DNA of 64,000 nt from Parascedosporium putredinis (GCA_949357655.1 CASHTG010000017.1:868001-932000), one strand, 5' to 3'; positions 1 through 12,904 are shown, counted from the stretch's first letter. A program made the numbers and translations. Notes: generated by a model not told the origin, from the sequence alone.

Positions 1-1
1 T

Positions 2-379
2 TTCACAATCCGCGCCGCCCTAATGCGCCAGCTGAAGGGCGCCAAAGTCGCCGGAGATGACGATGAAGATGGAAGTACGCTTTGTCAGGCGCGTGCGGGT
101 TTGCCATTACCGGAGCCTTTTCCATCTCCTTACCTCTTCCTCAAAGCCTCTGTGGCGGCCTCTCATAGAACCGCTCTCTCGAGAGGTGAATCGTGGACCG
201 AGACATCTAGTACAGCTAGGCTGACTAGGCCAGTGACCCGAGAGGAGAGACACGGACTTACCCAGTTTAAAAATAAGAATAAAAATAAACACAAGGAGGG
301 TTCCAATCATTGGGGCATAGCAAGCTGCCTGTGCTGCGAATTAGTTCTTAGTCGAACTAGAAGCTGTCCTCATGCATGA
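2..379 (+). CDS. Possible 3' end of a gene starting outside the window
   Basis: The reading frame that is open from base 2 begins with a coding-like stretch (FTIRAALMRQLKGAKVAG, then an acidic DDDEDG) and runs to a stop at 377-379. Only the first 25 or so codons look like real protein; after about base 80 the composition becomes that of untranslated DNA, so a short intron or an earlier stop reached through a frame break is possible. I do not recognise the family. The plus-strand reading is preferred because the complementary strand gives no sensible protein here. Confidence 0.25.
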   Translation, partial: FTIRAALMRQLKGAKVAGDDDEDGSTLCQARAGLPLPEPFPSPYLFLKASVAASHRTALSRGESWTETSSTARLTRPVTREERHGLTQFKNKNKNKHKEGSNHWGIASCLCCELVLSRTRSCPHA

Positions 380-3300
380 TTCCACTTATTGGACTGCTGG
401 AGCCATACAAAACGCCTCAGACCCGGAGTGCGATTTTTTTAATTTAATTTTTTTCTGTTTGAAAATAAATATTCTGCTTCTTTTCAGGGCTGGGCTGAAG
501 CTTTTGGTTCGCAGGTATTTTGCATGGTGAAGGACGGCTGGACAGAAGCAAGGACGGAGAAGGGGAAAAGCCCCGAAAGATCAGACAAAAGCAATACTTT
601 GGGGCCATTATGTGACGTTGATCGACAAGAAATGCAAACACGATGTGCGAGTGGGAGGTGTACTTGCGTACCTGGAGAGGGGTTTTCTCTTCGATCTGCC
701 CAGTGTTCCAAGGCAATGGGGAATTTAGAAGCAAGAAATGTTTCCGCCTCAAACCAAACAGAGGCCGTCCCGAACTGCTTCAAAACCCGGGACGGGAGAG
801 ACACGGGCAGCGCAGGCTCATCAATGTACCTGGGGATGTTCGGTTCGAGGCGATCATGGCACATCAGGTTGGAGGTCGTCGGAGCCGCGCGTAAGAGGAG
901 ACGAGAGAAGGAGAGGTGAATTTGCAATGGGTGTATCGCCCGAACCGCGTGTCCCGCAGTCGACTCTGGCCACACTGCATATGTTGCATGTTCAGTTCGA
1001 GGACGCCAACAGTCTTGATGAGACTGGGCTAAGGGAGCCCAAAAAAAAAAAAGACGGCAAGATGACAATAAAACGTACTTCTAGACTAGAGTCTCCCCAA
1101 GGATATCCACGACGGAGGACGAGGCGGAGTATGTGTTTTACTGACTGCATGTCTGAACCCTTTGTCTCTCTAGGTGCATGGCCTTACGAAGGCCGTCCCC
1201 ACTCGAGCCTAAACGAAGGGACTTTGGTGGAGGCAGTGGAGACCGAGGCCTCTTGGAACTTGCTGCTCGCAGTCACACGGCGATTCCATCCGCTGATCAG
1301 CTGGGTTCGACCCCCGGGCCTCTCCTGACCGTGGACTAGGAGCGAGTGCCTCCGTTGAGCCGCTCGATCCAACTCTTCCCCCGTTTTTGTTTTTCTTTTT
1401 AGTCGACGAAGATCGTTTCCGCCACTATTATCCTGATAAAGTGGAGATTGATCGATTAAACTACGGAAGGCGTTCTGAAAATTTAGAACCTAATCCCTCT
1501 GGGTTCGTGATGTCGCGGAGAAACTCCACCCACGGGGTTCCTCGTGCTGAAGAGACTTAATTGATCGTTGGAATTGAAGATTTTTCTCCTGGGGATCTGT
1601 CTGTGCAAGACCACATTGCAGACCATGCGCCCTCAGAAAGCGGTCGGTATACGTCTTATACATGTAGAGTTTCAATTGAACCCCAAGTTACCATGGCTAC
1701 TGACGCTGTTAAAGTGCATACAGTCAATCAAAGTGCATGCGGCAATGTGAGACCATCAAGTAATTACTTGTATTGCCGCCATAAGCACAGCAGTGTCTCT
1801 CTGTCGAATTCCTTGACGGGGTACGGTACCAGCAGGTTGAAAGAGAAGAAAAAAATTAATATAGGGCGTAGAGCGGATGGTGGAGGTCAATCATCGATCC
1901 AATACGATCTCCTCACACCCACGACTGGTGCTGGAGTGACCGGGAAAATAGATTGATGGCCTTGCATAGTAACCTGGGTGATCAGCCACTTCGTGTTCAA
2001 GGTTGCTGATGCTAATTCCAGGAGGTCTCCACTGTGGCGGTAATTGGTTGTTTATGCCGTTCGGGGAGAGAGCATGACCATCAACGCACTGCAGCAACCT
2101 AGATTGATTTCGGAAAACGGATGTCCTCGCTCATTTGGCGAAATTTTTGAGTCTTCGCGGATACCGTTACTGAAAGGAATGTTCGTGCTCCCAGCAACTT
2201 CGTCCGTCTTCGGACACGCGCGAAAAGGCTGGCGGAGGGCATACTATCGGGCTTCTTTTTTGCACTTGTGAGCCTCCGCTTGCGTTTGGCTTTGGTTGGT
2301 GCAAAAGAATTTGAAATGACAACAACGCAGATGAGTCCTCCTGGTTCAGGCATAATTAGAAAAATAAGGAACCGTCTCGCGACCCACAGTCCACTCGCGC
2401 CGTCTTTTCACGGACTTCCCCTTTTCCAAACGGAGTCTAGTCCAGGGCACCTCTCACCAACGATAATGCGAACAATCTGAAGTGACAGCGCCACAGCCCT
2501 CGCGCCTTTCTTGCATACGAGACCATCCGTGTCGGCGCTCGTGATAGGCCGTGATCCTCCCCACCCCGTGTTCTTGCATGGCGAGAGGGCCTTGGAGAGG
2601 ACAGAAAAAAAGTAAGTCAAACAAACACGGAGCCTGCGGAGAACTCCGTCCTCGCCATCTCACCCAGTACCCGTCATCTTTTCTGGTCACACGAGTCCGG
2701 CTGCGATGTCGAGCGGAAGCGGTTGTAATACTGGTCCGCCTGGTCGGAGACCTGAGAAAAGGACAAGAAAGGTTATTCTAACGAACGGGAAGAAGGAAAG
2801 AAGGGAGCAAGGAAATAGGAAGAAAGGCGCGGTTCTCTCCTCAAAGGCTCTCGAATGGTTGGTTTCCTTGGAACGGTGTTGGTAGCATCAATCCATCGAA
2901 AATCTTTTTTCAAGGTATTGGAACACTGAGGGATACTAATAATAATACTTCGTACATGGGGATCTTGGATGGATCCGTTTGGCTAATGCTGTGTCGTGTT
3001 CGAGCGCTCCTTGCGCACCAAGCTTGGCCAGAGTCGTATTTCCTGCCAGTACCAAAGACTGAGCGGCCAAATTCATGTTTGTGCATGGAGAAGGAGCTAC
3101 TAGTCAGTATTATTGTTGTCCGCTGTCTTGGGTACGTACCGCTCCGCCGTCTCGAGAGTCCGTCCAGGTCCTGGCCCCACGCCAAGGGCTACTTCCAGTA
3201 TTATTCACTGCTGAAGAATATGCGCTTGCCTCTTGCCTAGTCCGGCCGCCGTCTGTTTCCGTTGTCTTCACCATTACCTCCGCGTTTATCTCCCTTTTCC

Positions 3301-3855
3301 CCCTGGTCCTCTGGCTCAGCCCTCACCCAACTCCTTTGCCAATCTTTTTGCCAACTTTCTGTCCATTCAGACAGTCGTTGATTCATCTCTTTACCTTCGT
3401 TTCGTCTCTCTTCTTTCTCTTCGCTTCCACTTGTTTACCGACGCTCGCTTTGTTCAACCTAGTATCATCTTCTTCCGACTAATAGCCTTCGTTCCCGGCT
3501 CCCTTTCCACCCTCCCCACTCTCGCTCGCTGACTCTCGATTCTCTCGGTGTCACATCTTGCTTCTTCGTGGTCCACGAAGAACAGAATAATATCTTCGCC
3601 AAACTCGACTGGGCACCTCTGAAAGAAGCAACCCTTTTTCGAGCGCGGGCCCCTCTATAACCGCCGTTCTCATCGCGAACATTCGACGACCAAACCTGCC
3701 CTGACTGCTTCCAACACACTCCCACAGTCAAGAATACTGGCGCAAACTCGAACTTGGTTGTGCTTGTAGGCCATCAAATTCTCACCCCTTCGACAGACTT
3801 TTGTTGCTCCATCACGCTTTCGTTTTCATCTCTTTTCCTACGAGGCACCTTCACC
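380..3855. other. Gene-free stretch, including a CT-rich promoter region
   Basis: No open reading frame here resembles a known protein, and the frames present overlap on both strands without consistent coding character. From about 3240 to 3850 the plus strand is strongly pyrimidine-rich (many ttc, tct and ccc runs), typical of fungal promoters and 5' leaders, and it leads directly into the gene starting at 3856. Nothing else was recognised. Confidence 0.5.
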
Positions 3856-4761
3856 ATGAGACCCACCAGGACCATTGCCCAAGTGGCTTTCTGCCTGTCT
3901 ACCATGGGCTCGCTGTCCGCCGCCTGGCCCACTTGGATGCACCACGCTGGCCATGCCCTTGTCGGCAGACAAGATAATGAGGGTAAGAATGGTCTCTTCT
4001 CGAATGACTGAGAAATGTCACAAAACGATGCAATCTTGTGTTGCTGTTTCTCTGATGCTAACTCAACCGTTTGTAGGCTCCGATTCAGAGACGACTTCTA
4101 GCCCGACGAAGGGATCTAGGCCCACCGGCAACCTGAACACTGCGGGGACCCTCGACCCCGACGCTCCTAGGACCACATCCCCTTCCAACAGCGGAGGTAA
4201 GGGTAGCAGCGGGAATAGCACAAAAACTCGCGAAGAGTTTGATCCTACCAACCCTGCAGGCAATGCCGTCCTGGTTACACCCGACCCGAGGTTCGGAAAC
4301 CCTCTGATCAAGGCTGGTTCCACCGTCACCTTTACTTGGAACTATACCAACCTTCTAGCCACGCCCACCGCTGTTGACGTTCTCCTCAGCCGCTCCGGTG
4401 ACACCAACCTGTGGACTCTGGCCGGAAATTGGACCTTCGAAGACCCCGCTACTTTCACCTGGGACACAAACGAGCAAGCCACCCTCGCCTCGCACCCCTT
4501 CTCACGGACGAATTCACCATGATTATCAAGGACGCCGCTGCCGAGGTTACCGATGCTGGGGAGCCCGGCTACTTGACCAGGACCGATGTCAGGATCGACA
4601 TCTATACCCCGCGCCCCTATACGCCTCTGAATGACTGGAATTGCGCAACCTGCAGCGCAGCCATGTCGGATCTCGATAAGAAGGCGCTAATGTTTGCTGC
4701 ATCCATGGGCGTAGTAACTGTCGCAAGTTTTACGTGGTTCGTGACCGGACTCAACTTGTAA
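3856..4761 (+). CDS. Secretory-pathway membrane-anchored protein (DUF7137-like)
   Basis: Two exons: 3856-3982 and 4077-4761. The intron 3983-4076 has a gtaag donor, a tgctaac branch site and a ttgtag acceptor. The protein (about 270 residues once the break is allowed for) has an N-terminal signal peptide ending near residue 22, a Ser/Thr/Gly/Pro-rich linker at about 43-100, and a beta-rich domain with the fungal hallmarks TFTWNYTNLL, FTWDT, LLTDEFTMIIKDA, a PRPYTPLNDW segment and a C-x2-C pair (NCATCSAA). A hydrophobic C-terminus (KKALMFAASMGVVTVASFTW) follows, with almost no cytosolic tail. I associate this with the uncharacterised fungal DUF7137 family of membrane or GPI-anchored wall proteins; its biochemical role is unknown. 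The frame breaks once in a CCCC run near 4495; the upstream frame would otherwise end at 4522. The ATG at 3856 is chosen because it starts the signal peptide. Confidence 0.75.
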
Positions 4762-5660
4762 ACTTGTGATGGTAATAGACGCGGCGACGGCAGTTGCCGA
4801 TTCTCGAATTTACGCCTGATCCCCGGCCTTCACCCGAGGTGCTGGTCCCCGTACCGACGAACCGCGCCGCTTCGATTTCCTTCGACCCCATACCTATTTA
4901 CACCATGCCGTTACTCCGAGACTGATGACTCTAAATCTCCATACGTACTTTAATTTTCACCTGTTTGCGAAGCTGTTGCTCCGTTCTGCAGTCGACACAG
5001 GCGGCGACGAGCTCCTGTCAACACGACACACATACTTTCTCTTACGCTTCGCGACTTATACGGCATGACTCGTCGCCACTCTTCTATTCCCTCCGCCCAT
5101 CCTATTCTTTTTCTCATTTCTCTTGGTAATGTCGCGAAACTCGGCACATGGGAGGCGTTCGTTATTAGACACATGTTGAACTTTTTATTTATTTTTCCGT
5201 TTGGCCCCCACCCCCTTCTCCATATCCATGGCACAAAGGCACTCAGCATTTTAACTGCCTAAAAGATTTGTCCTTCCTTCATCTTGTAAAGACTTTTTTG
5301 TATTCCAGTTCTATCTTGACTTTTTTGGATGGTTTGATGATCAGCGTAATTCCTGGTTTAAAATATATCGGACTTGAAAAGGATTACATCTGGCCTAGAA
5401 AGTGTCCTGATGTTAAGTGATGTGCGATTGTTATGTGATATTGTGTGTATCTCATTATTCTTTATGCTCTCACTAGACACTATTCTCTATTCTATGTCTA
5501 CTGACAATGTAAGACTCCGTAAACTAATGGGGGTATAGTAAGAAAAGAGTGCCATTTAAGAATGTGGGAAAGTCGCTAGAGAGGAACCGAAAGAGCACCG
5601 CCTTCTAGCCTTTTCCCCGTCCACTATGTCTGCTATGCTGTTTCATCTCCTAGCCCATCT
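4762..5660. other. Spacer between converging genes (3' UTRs)
   Basis: This lies between the stop of the plus-strand gene at 4761 and the stop of the minus-strand kinase at 5661. It turns AT-rich from about 5160 to 5560, as expected for 3' untranslated regions and polyadenylation signals on both sides. No gene was seen. Confidence 0.5.
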
Positions 5661-7168
5661 TCAACCGAAATCCAGCCCCTTTAGCTTCGGAGTCACGGTT
5701 GCCAAAAGGTGGGACACGTCGATCTCGCCTAGCTTGACGGCCCGGTCGCCCCTCGCAGGGGCATGGGGCTCTTTGCGCGGGCGCCTCTCCTGGTTCGCCT
5801 TGCTGGGGAACGTGGGGAAGAGCGCCTCGGCCTTGGGTTTGGGAACTTCGCCAAAATACGGGTGCTGAAGCATCTCCTTGGCCGTGGGCCGGTTGTCTGG
5901 GTTCAGAGATAGGAGGTCCCTCATGAGGGAGCAGCCCGCCTTGGTAAGGTCGGTGAACCGGGGTCGTATGCGGTCCTCGACGGGGCCGGGCTGTCGGGGT
6001 AGCTTGAGCGATTTAGCATTGGGAAGCCGCCGGAAGCCAGGCCAGTCATCCTCGGATGGTAGGCCGACGAGCTCAAAGATTTTGGAGATTTGATCGGCCT
6101 CGGCGGATCCGCGAAAGAGGGCCTTGCGCTCGAGCAGCTCGGCGAATATGCAGCCGATGCTCCACATGTCGACGGCGCCGTTGTAGGTGGTGGCACCGAG
6201 AAGGAGCTCCGGGGGCGGTACCACAGGGTGATGACGAGGGAGGTAAGGTTATCGGGTGGAGGGTCACTGGTGTAGCGGGCCATGCCGAAATCGGCGATCT
6301 TGAGTACGCCTCGGTTGTTGAGGAGGATGTTGGAGGTTTTGAGATCGCGGTGGAGGATGTAATGGTCGTGGATGTAGGCGACGCCTGAGGTGAGCTGGAG
6401 CATTAGGCGCTTGATCTCGGAAGGGACAAAGGTTTCGGTCATGTCCTCCAGGACGCTTCGGAGGTCGTGTTCGACGAATTCGAGAACTAGAGAAACACTG
6501 GGATAGCGCCGAGGGCGTACATTAGACTTGGGTAAAAGAAAATAAAAAAATCGGAGTGTTGGAGGGGGAACATACGTGGGAAAGGCTGTATCGGAGGCGG
6601 CGACGACGGTCTCAAAGAGCTTCACGACATTTCGGTGATCGCAGGCTCGGAGGATCTTGATCTCGCGCATCGCCGTCACCGGGAAGCCGTTGCGATCCTT
6701 GGAATCCGTCTTTAGGCGCTTGAGAGCTACGATCCTGCTAGTTCCATTATCTTTCGCGCGCGAGACTAGCCCGTATGTGCCCTCCTCAATGTCGTTTAGC
6801 TTGGTGTAGTTCCTCTCCGAACGGCATGGCGCCCAATACGATAGCGAGGTCTTTAGACGCTTCCTCCCGACAACCTTTTCTGGATCGTCGGTTTCGGGCG
6901 AGATTCTGCGCTTCTTGTGGGGTCGGTCCTCGACGCCTGTCGACGGTTTCGCACGCTCCGCAGCCTCCCTCCGCCTACTCTTCTCCTCCTCCTCCGCTGC
7001 TTGAAGTCGTTGCGCCTTCTCAGCCTTGAGTCGCTTCTTCTCTTCCTTTTGCTTCTTGAGCTTGGCTTCGTATGCGACGTCTTCTTCGGTCTCGGCCCAG
7101 CGCGACTTGCCGGGGTTGCTGGCCATTTTGGCTCCGTAGGGGTTCGGCGACGATTTTCCGCCTCCCAA
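5661..7168 (-). CDS. CDK11/PITSLRE-type cyclin-dependent protein kinase
   Basis: Ser/Thr protein kinase of the CDK11 group (S. pombe Ppk23 is the fission yeast relative), expected to act in the nucleus on transcription and RNA processing. Two exons: 6576-7168 and 5661-6497, with a 78-nt intron (gtatg...cccag). About 476 residues. Residues 15-90 are Lys/Glu/Arg-rich and probably coiled-coil or nuclear-targeting. The kinase domain starts near 120 with IEEGTYGLV. It has the ATP lysine in VALKRLK, the cyclin-binding helix as PVTAMREI (the PITSLRE position), HRDLKTSN, DFGMARY and an activation segment ending LVITLWYR, followed by PPELLLG and VDMWSIGCIFAELL. All catalytic residues are present. The frame breaks once in the run of five G (plus strand 6211-6215), between LWYR and PPELLLG. 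The ATG at 7126 is an alternative start. It is divergent from the PTM1-like gene. Confidence 0.88.
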
Positions 7169-8394
7169 GTTCGTGAGGAGTTTGGCTTCGGCGGTTCTGC
7201 TTAGAGGGTTGGCGGTGGGCGAAGATGGAGGAAATAACGAAATAGGCTGGGCGAGGTGGCCGGGATTTGAAGAGGGCTGGGAGTCTTCTCTATAAGTGTC
7301 TCTCTTCTTCCCTAGTCTCCTTCAACTGGGGGGTTTCCATCCAACAGTTGTTGTCCGGTAGCTGGGTTTCTGGTCTGGACTTGGAAGCTTCCTGAGAGGT
7401 GACTTCATCAACTTGCATGCCGTGGCGGGGCTGTGGCTGGGAATGCAGGAATCGTTTCAGACAAGCCACAGAATACACATATCCCCTTGGAATTGACTCT
7501 CTTTCCCAGGACTTCGATGGTGCTGGAAGAGGGAACAAAAGAAGCCGAGGATCCTCGAGAAACCAAGATGGCGTCTTTTTATAGCTAAGATACACAGCTC
7601 ACGCAAGTGAATAACTTAAGATTTCGTGAATTCATAAAAAGTTGGGAATGAATCTGATAGCCAATAGCAGCGAATCCAAGTGCCTTGATTATCCAAGCTC
7701 TTTCTGGATAGTTCTGCGACTGGCAAAGGTTAGAACAGAAGGAGCGGAGAACAAGCCTTCTTTCCATCTCGCCTGCCAAAAAGAAAGAACTGGGAGATTG
7801 GAGAGAAAAAAATCAAGAAATTGAGAGAAAGACGCAACAGGATAGAGAGCCCAAAGGGAAAGAAGTTGATGTTTAATTGATTGATTCATTCCAGGGGACC
7901 AGCCGCCTTCACCAGTGTACTATGACCTCTATGTGGCTCTTGGTTCCAGAAGCTCTCCAACTTCCTCGCCCCACCGTCTGCCAGTGTGTACAGTGCAGGA
8001 TAAGGCGCACGGTACATACAGCCAAGGCTCCTGAGCCTAAGGAAGGATACGTAACACTCAGGAGCAATTCGTTGATCTCAGCGTGGGAGTTTCGTTTTAG
8101 ACATCCACATCAACAATCTACGGCTAGCCTCTTCACCTGGCCGCTGCCCGTAATCTAGATACAGAGGCTCGCATTTGGCTAGCGTTTGGGCCTTTTATAG
8201 CACATCAACGTTTACTTCATCGTCTGGGCCGCTCTCCGAATTCTGCCTACCTACGGCGCATCCAGCTCCGAAGCTGTGTCGCCTCCTCGCCAGCTGGACC
8301 AGCTTGTCCCAGCTTGTCCCAGCTTTGCGCGAATCCAGCTATATACCTGACCACCCCCAATTTTCATCCGCCATCACCTCTAGCTAAAACCGAA
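7169..8394. other. Divergent promoter region between kinase and PTM1-like genes
   Basis: About 1.2 kb shared upstream region for two divergent genes. No protein-coding candidate was recognised. A perfect 10-bp tandem duplication (agcttgtccc, twice) lies at 8301-8320, about 75 bp upstream of the PTM1-like start codon, and short agctgg-type words cluster around it. Confidence 0.45.
8301..8320 (+). repeat. 10-bp tandem repeat upstream of the PTM1-like gene
   Basis: Two adjacent perfect copies of agcttgtccc, followed by a partial third (agcttt). The position close to the start codon at 8395 would fit a promoter or 5' UTR element, but no function is known. Confidence 0.7.
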
Positions 8395-10457
8395 ATGCGA
8401 TCCCTAATATGGACGGTAGCCCTGGGCATGGTCCTATGGACCGCCCAGGCCTTTGAGGTTGTCATGGTAAGCCGTGTCCGAGGTCCCCGACCATTCCGGT
8501 ATCCCAGGCCCCCTTCAATTTTCGAGAACTGACGGCTTTGCCCTCCACCTCACAGGACCAAACCGACGATAACAGTCGACGATGTACCGGAATGTACAGC
8601 AAGAGTGCCTGGGGAGGGAACGTCGATCCATATATCCAGGTTGTCTTTGTGAACGATACCGTCAAACCCGATACCGACCCTATTATCAGCCTCCTCATCT
8701 TTGAATGGAAGGACCTTGACCTGATTGGAGTCGAGGACCCCAACCGTCCCGGCGAGGTAAATATAGCTTTTCAGAACCCCTTGGGAAGCCTCGTTCCCGC
8801 CCTCCAAAATACTAACGAGTGTCCGATCTCCAGAGTATCCCCGAGCTTTGCGGCCCCTCTCAAATCAAGGCCGGTCTTTGTCAGGAGAGCAACAAGGGCG
8901 AATTCGTCGTCGCTCCGCCTAATGAGCTTGCAGAAAAGTCTAAGAACCTCATCATGACCCAGGCAGTACATCTCAAGGACCCGCATACGAAAGTCTACCC
9001 CATCAAGAAGACCGGCTACTACTGCGTCCTTACCGAGGCCTTTACTGGCGACGAATACCAGGCGGTCGCCGTCTTCCGAAACGCCTATGGAGAGCTCCCT
9101 GCCACCCAGGTCCCAAAACTTCCATTCTATGGAGGAATGACTATCCTCTACGCCCTTGTCTCTGCGTATGCCTTCTTCCATAGCCGAAATCTGCGAATGC
9201 AAATCCACGAACCAAGAAATGCTAATAGCCTGATAGGTTCTGGGCGTTCCTCTACTTTCAACACAGGCATGACATCTGTACGTTACTGTTTCTGGGATTT
9301 ATACCATGTCCGTGTGCTAACTTGTGCGTAGTGGCTGTCCAAAACTACATCACTGCAATCCTTGTCTTCCTTGTGGTCGAGATGCTCATGACCTGGGGCT
9401 TCTATGGTACGTAACCTACAGGCGCTTTTTGCACGTATGTCGGATTTTCTGACCCTCTTCTAGAATATATGAACAACAATGGCTCCAACCTTGGCTCCAA
9501 AGTCTTGCTCGTTGTTGTAGCCGTCTTGAACGCTGCCAGGAACTCCTTTTCGTTCTTCCTCCTGCTCATCGTGTGCATGGGCTACGGCGTTGTCAAGCCC
9601 ACTCTTGGCAAGACTATGATCTATGTTCGATGGCTAGCGGTCGCGCATTTCGTTTTCGGCATCGTTTATGCCATTACCAGTTTATACATTGCGCCCGATA
9701 CGGCTGGTAAGAATTCAATATTTCACTTACCATCTCTTGCTTCTGCCTAGTCTAACACATCGATTTTAGGGCCGTTTGTACTGCTTGTTGTCCTCCCCTT
9801 GGCAGCCACGCTCACCGCCTTCTATGTCTGGACCTTGAACTCTCTCAAGTTCACTTTGAAGGACTTGCTGGAACGCAAGCAAAACGCCAAGGCGTCCATG
9901 TACAAGAAGCTCTGGTGGTGTATTTTGCTCAGCATTCTCGTCATCTTTGGCTTCTTCTTCCTGAACTCACTCTCGTTTGCCTCGGTCAGCGATCCGGATT
10001 ATGTTCCCTTCCATTGGAAGACCCGTTGGTTTGTTCTCGATGGCTGGCTCAACCTCGTCTACTTTGCCGATGTGGCTTTCGTAGCCTACGTCTGGCGCCC
10101 CACAGCAAACAACCGCCGTTTCGCCATGAGCGACGAGATCGCCCAGGACGACGATGGCACCTTTGATCTCCGTGACATTGGTGTCCCCGACGATTCCGAT
10201 GATGAGGAGGAGAATATCGGCAAGCCTATCAACGGCCAGTCCACTTCAGCCCACCAGAACACGGCTGGCACGACGTCCGCCTCGGGAGCCCAGTCCTCCT
10301 CTCAAGCGCCGCAGAGCAGGAACCATCCAAGAGACTCCTCGATGGGGAGACTATCTTTGCCGTTGGCGACGACGGCGATAGATTCTCTGACGATGACGAT
10401 AGCGACGAAGAGAACGCTAAACTTGTCAAAGCGCCCAAGAAAGATGAGAGCAGGTGA
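8395..10457 (+). CDS. PTM1-like lung-seven-transmembrane (GOST family) protein
   Basis: Fungal relative of yeast PTM1 and animal GPR107/108: a lumenal N-terminal domain followed by seven membrane helices, thought to act in Golgi/endosome trafficking. Seven exons: 8395-8466, 8556-8756, 8834-9165, 9237-9277, 9332-9406, 9464-9706, 9770-10457. All introns are GT-AG and 54-89 nt long; exon 4 is only 41 nt. About 550 residues. A signal peptide (to about residue 20) is followed by a Cys-containing lumenal domain with GMYSKSAWGGNVDPYIQV and YYCVLTEAF. The helices run from LPFYGGMTILYALVSAFW through NAARNSFSFFLLLIVCMGYG to the last one near WFVLDGWLNLVYFADVAFVA. The acidic cytosolic tail has SDDEEEN and DDDDSDEENAKLV. 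The frame breaks once near 10310; the tail after it is clearly coding in the shifted frame and stops at 10455-10457. Confidence 0.88.
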
Positions 10458-11217
10458 AGGAAGTCTAACAGGTAGCGAAAAGTTACGATGGACATGTGCG
10501 GGCTACAGGTTGGGTAATAGAATGGGGGACTTTTGTTTTGGTTTTTTCTCCTTTTTTTTTCTTTAAGAAGAAGCCATCCATTCTTCAGTTGTGTAAGACT
10601 AACCTATCATTTTTTAACTACTACGACGACTCCTACTTATTGGGTTTCCCAACCTTTTCTTGATGATACATACTACGACGACTATCGCGCTACACTATAT
10701 GTAACATTCATTGATCAATTCATAACCAATACAACGCATGAGATGCACTGTTGCCCTTTTCAAGCTTCGTCCTGTCACTGTAAACGTACACCTTTCTCCC
10801 TAATCCCGAGACCTTGATTGCTGCGCCAAGACCTCTCTCCCTCTGCTTGAACGGGCCAGATGCCGAAGAAAAGCTTAAACAGGCTGGGCAACGAAAGCCA
10901 ATGGCTTTGAATAGATTGCGCATTCATACATAGACGTACATTACATACATACACGTTAAACCTACAGAAACTTTACAGGTTTAGAAATCAAGGTCCGGGT
11001 CGGGCCTATGGGAAAAGGATGTGCCTTTGTCTAAGAACAAAAAGAATTGGAAAAAGAGAAAAGAAAAGGAGCTACCACAGGGCAGGCATTTCTGCTGGAG
11101 GAGTGAGCTCACCCCTTATTCGTGATAGGCTCTTCAAGCTGTACTGGCATGGCTTGGTGAGAAGCCGACCAGTAATTCTCTTTCGTCATGCTTTGGCTTC
11201 GGGCTTTTGAGGGCACG
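10458..11217. other. Spacer between converging genes
   Basis: 3' untranslated DNA of the PTM1-like gene and of the NDUFAF7-like gene, with AT-rich and T-rich segments near 10530-10790. No gene was seen. Confidence 0.5.
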
Positions 11218-12904
11218 CTAACCGGAGACGTCTCCTCCGAATCCAACCGGTGCCCTGTGCCCCCGTTCTCCGGCAGGATGGCCAACGCCTTGTAGATCTT
11301 CCCCATGCCGCTAGGGCCGCGGTCAACGAGACGCTTATACGACTTTTCAATGTCGCGTGCGCGCTCCGGGCTGGCGGTCCGCATGAGCTGCTCCGCCCTC
11401 TCTCGGATGGCCATTCGGATGAGAAACTCGGATTGATCTACGGGACCATGTACCTCTACGCCCTTACTGGCTTGGATGGCGGAGTCGGCGACGGCGGTAA
11501 AATCTACATCTACGCTAAGATCTACCAAGCCTGGCTCCGAGAATGGGCTCACGTGGCGGTGCTGGCGGATGCCACGGAGAGAATTGATGGGAACAGTGTC
11601 GGTCGTACCATAGTCCAAGATTAGAGCGGCGCCGGAAGGTACGGACTTTGGGTGTTTTGCGGAACCACCTATCCTTGCGGCAAAGTCGGCAGCGAACAGT
11701 GAGGCGTCGGGGCAAATCTCGACGATGGCGTTGGGGATGTTCTTGAGATTGCGGAAGCGGGGGTGGGAATCGGGGAGGTATCGGGAATGGCGTGTGGGAT
11801 ACTTGGCAAGAGACATCTGGAATTCGGGTTCTGGGGTGGGCTGGTCAATCTTGGGCTGGCCCGGGACTGGAGAGACCAGCATCTCTCTCCACTGGATGCT
11901 AGGCTTTCCATTTCCGTTCGTTGGCGGAGGCGTAGTGGTGCCCGTGCTCGGGGTTTCGGAAGAGCCGTTCACCGTTTGTTTGGCGGTGTCTTGGTTTGGA
12001 CGGACCTCGACGGCTTGGAAGGCGTGTATAGGTAGAGCATCAAAGAACTCGTGCGCTACTATGAACGGCATCTTTTTCGGGTCTGCGCTTCATGGTTAGC
12101 AACTAGGTCGACGAGGAAGGAAAGGGGGAGCAGCATGACCCCAGAGAGGACAGGAGACGCCTACCTTTGGGGATAGATTCAATCGTCGGGGTCCAGACGA
12201 TGGGGATCTCGGTGTGCTTGCAGATGCTGTGGCAGCCCACCTTGGACTCGGAGACCTGTGCATCAGCTCCGCACAGAAGGTTCTTTTGAACTTTTCTTAG
12301 ATGACTGCTAGCCTCCACCATGTAGATGGCGTCAATGGCATCCGCCATGGGATACTTTTTTATCGTCTGTCCATCATATTAGCATGGTCGTGTGACACGT
12401 AGATCCTCGCGGAAAAGTAATGAAGTCAGAGGCCGAGACTCACACGCAGAATGTCGTCCATCAGCGTACCGCGACCCGGTCCAACCTCCATCAGTTCGAC
12501 GCCCCGTGAGGGCTGCCCTGGGATAGCCACTCGGCGACGAACCAGATCCCGATGAGCTCGCCAAATATTTGCGAAATCTCGGGCGAGGTGACAAAGTCGC
12601 CTTTTACGCCAAATTGGTCGTGCCCTTCCTTGAGGTTTTCTCTAGTGTAATAAGCCCCAAGGTCGGACGTGAGACACATTCGCATGTATCTCGCGAGAGG
12701 CATCGGTTCCGTGGCCTCCACCGCCGCGGCGAGCTGCTCAGCAAGCGGTGTGGACCATTTCCGGGCCTCTTCGCGCCTCACGGCTGTATTAGACAAACAC
12801 CGATAAGAAGACGGCGTCGCAATGCCTGTCCTCTGTCTCAGAAGGCCTGGGCCAGCTCGCGTCTGGCGGGTGACCGCGCGAAGCGCCACGGCGGATAGCT
12901 TCAT
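11218..12904 (-). CDS. NDUFAF7-type mitochondrial arginine methyltransferase (MidA)
   Basis: Homologue of NDUFAF7/MidA, which symmetrically dimethylates an arginine of a complex I core subunit during assembly in the mitochondrial matrix. Three exons: 12444-12904, 12165-12366 and 11218-12082, with introns of 77 and 82 nt. About 509 residues. The first 45 residues are rich in Arg, Ala and Ser without acidic residues, as a mitochondrial presequence should be. Family features follow: PLARYMRMCLT, DLGAYYT, GDFVTSPEISQIFGELIG, the SAM-binding loop EVGPGRGTLMDD, IDAIYMVEAS, FIVAHEFFDALPIHAFQ, and SGAALILDYG. Two frame breaks: in a GGG run at 12510-12512, just before the SAM motif, and near 11250. 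After the second, the shifted frame ends PVGFGGDVSG, which looks more natural than the unshifted tail running to 11109. It is divergent from the cyclophilin gene. Confidence 0.87.

Noticed and set aside
1290..1330. tRNA-like B-box (gggttcgaccccc)
   Set aside because: No matching A-box, acceptor stem or anticodon arm could be folded around it. Similar isolated ttcga words elsewhere (28,290; 35,570) also lack a cloverleaf.
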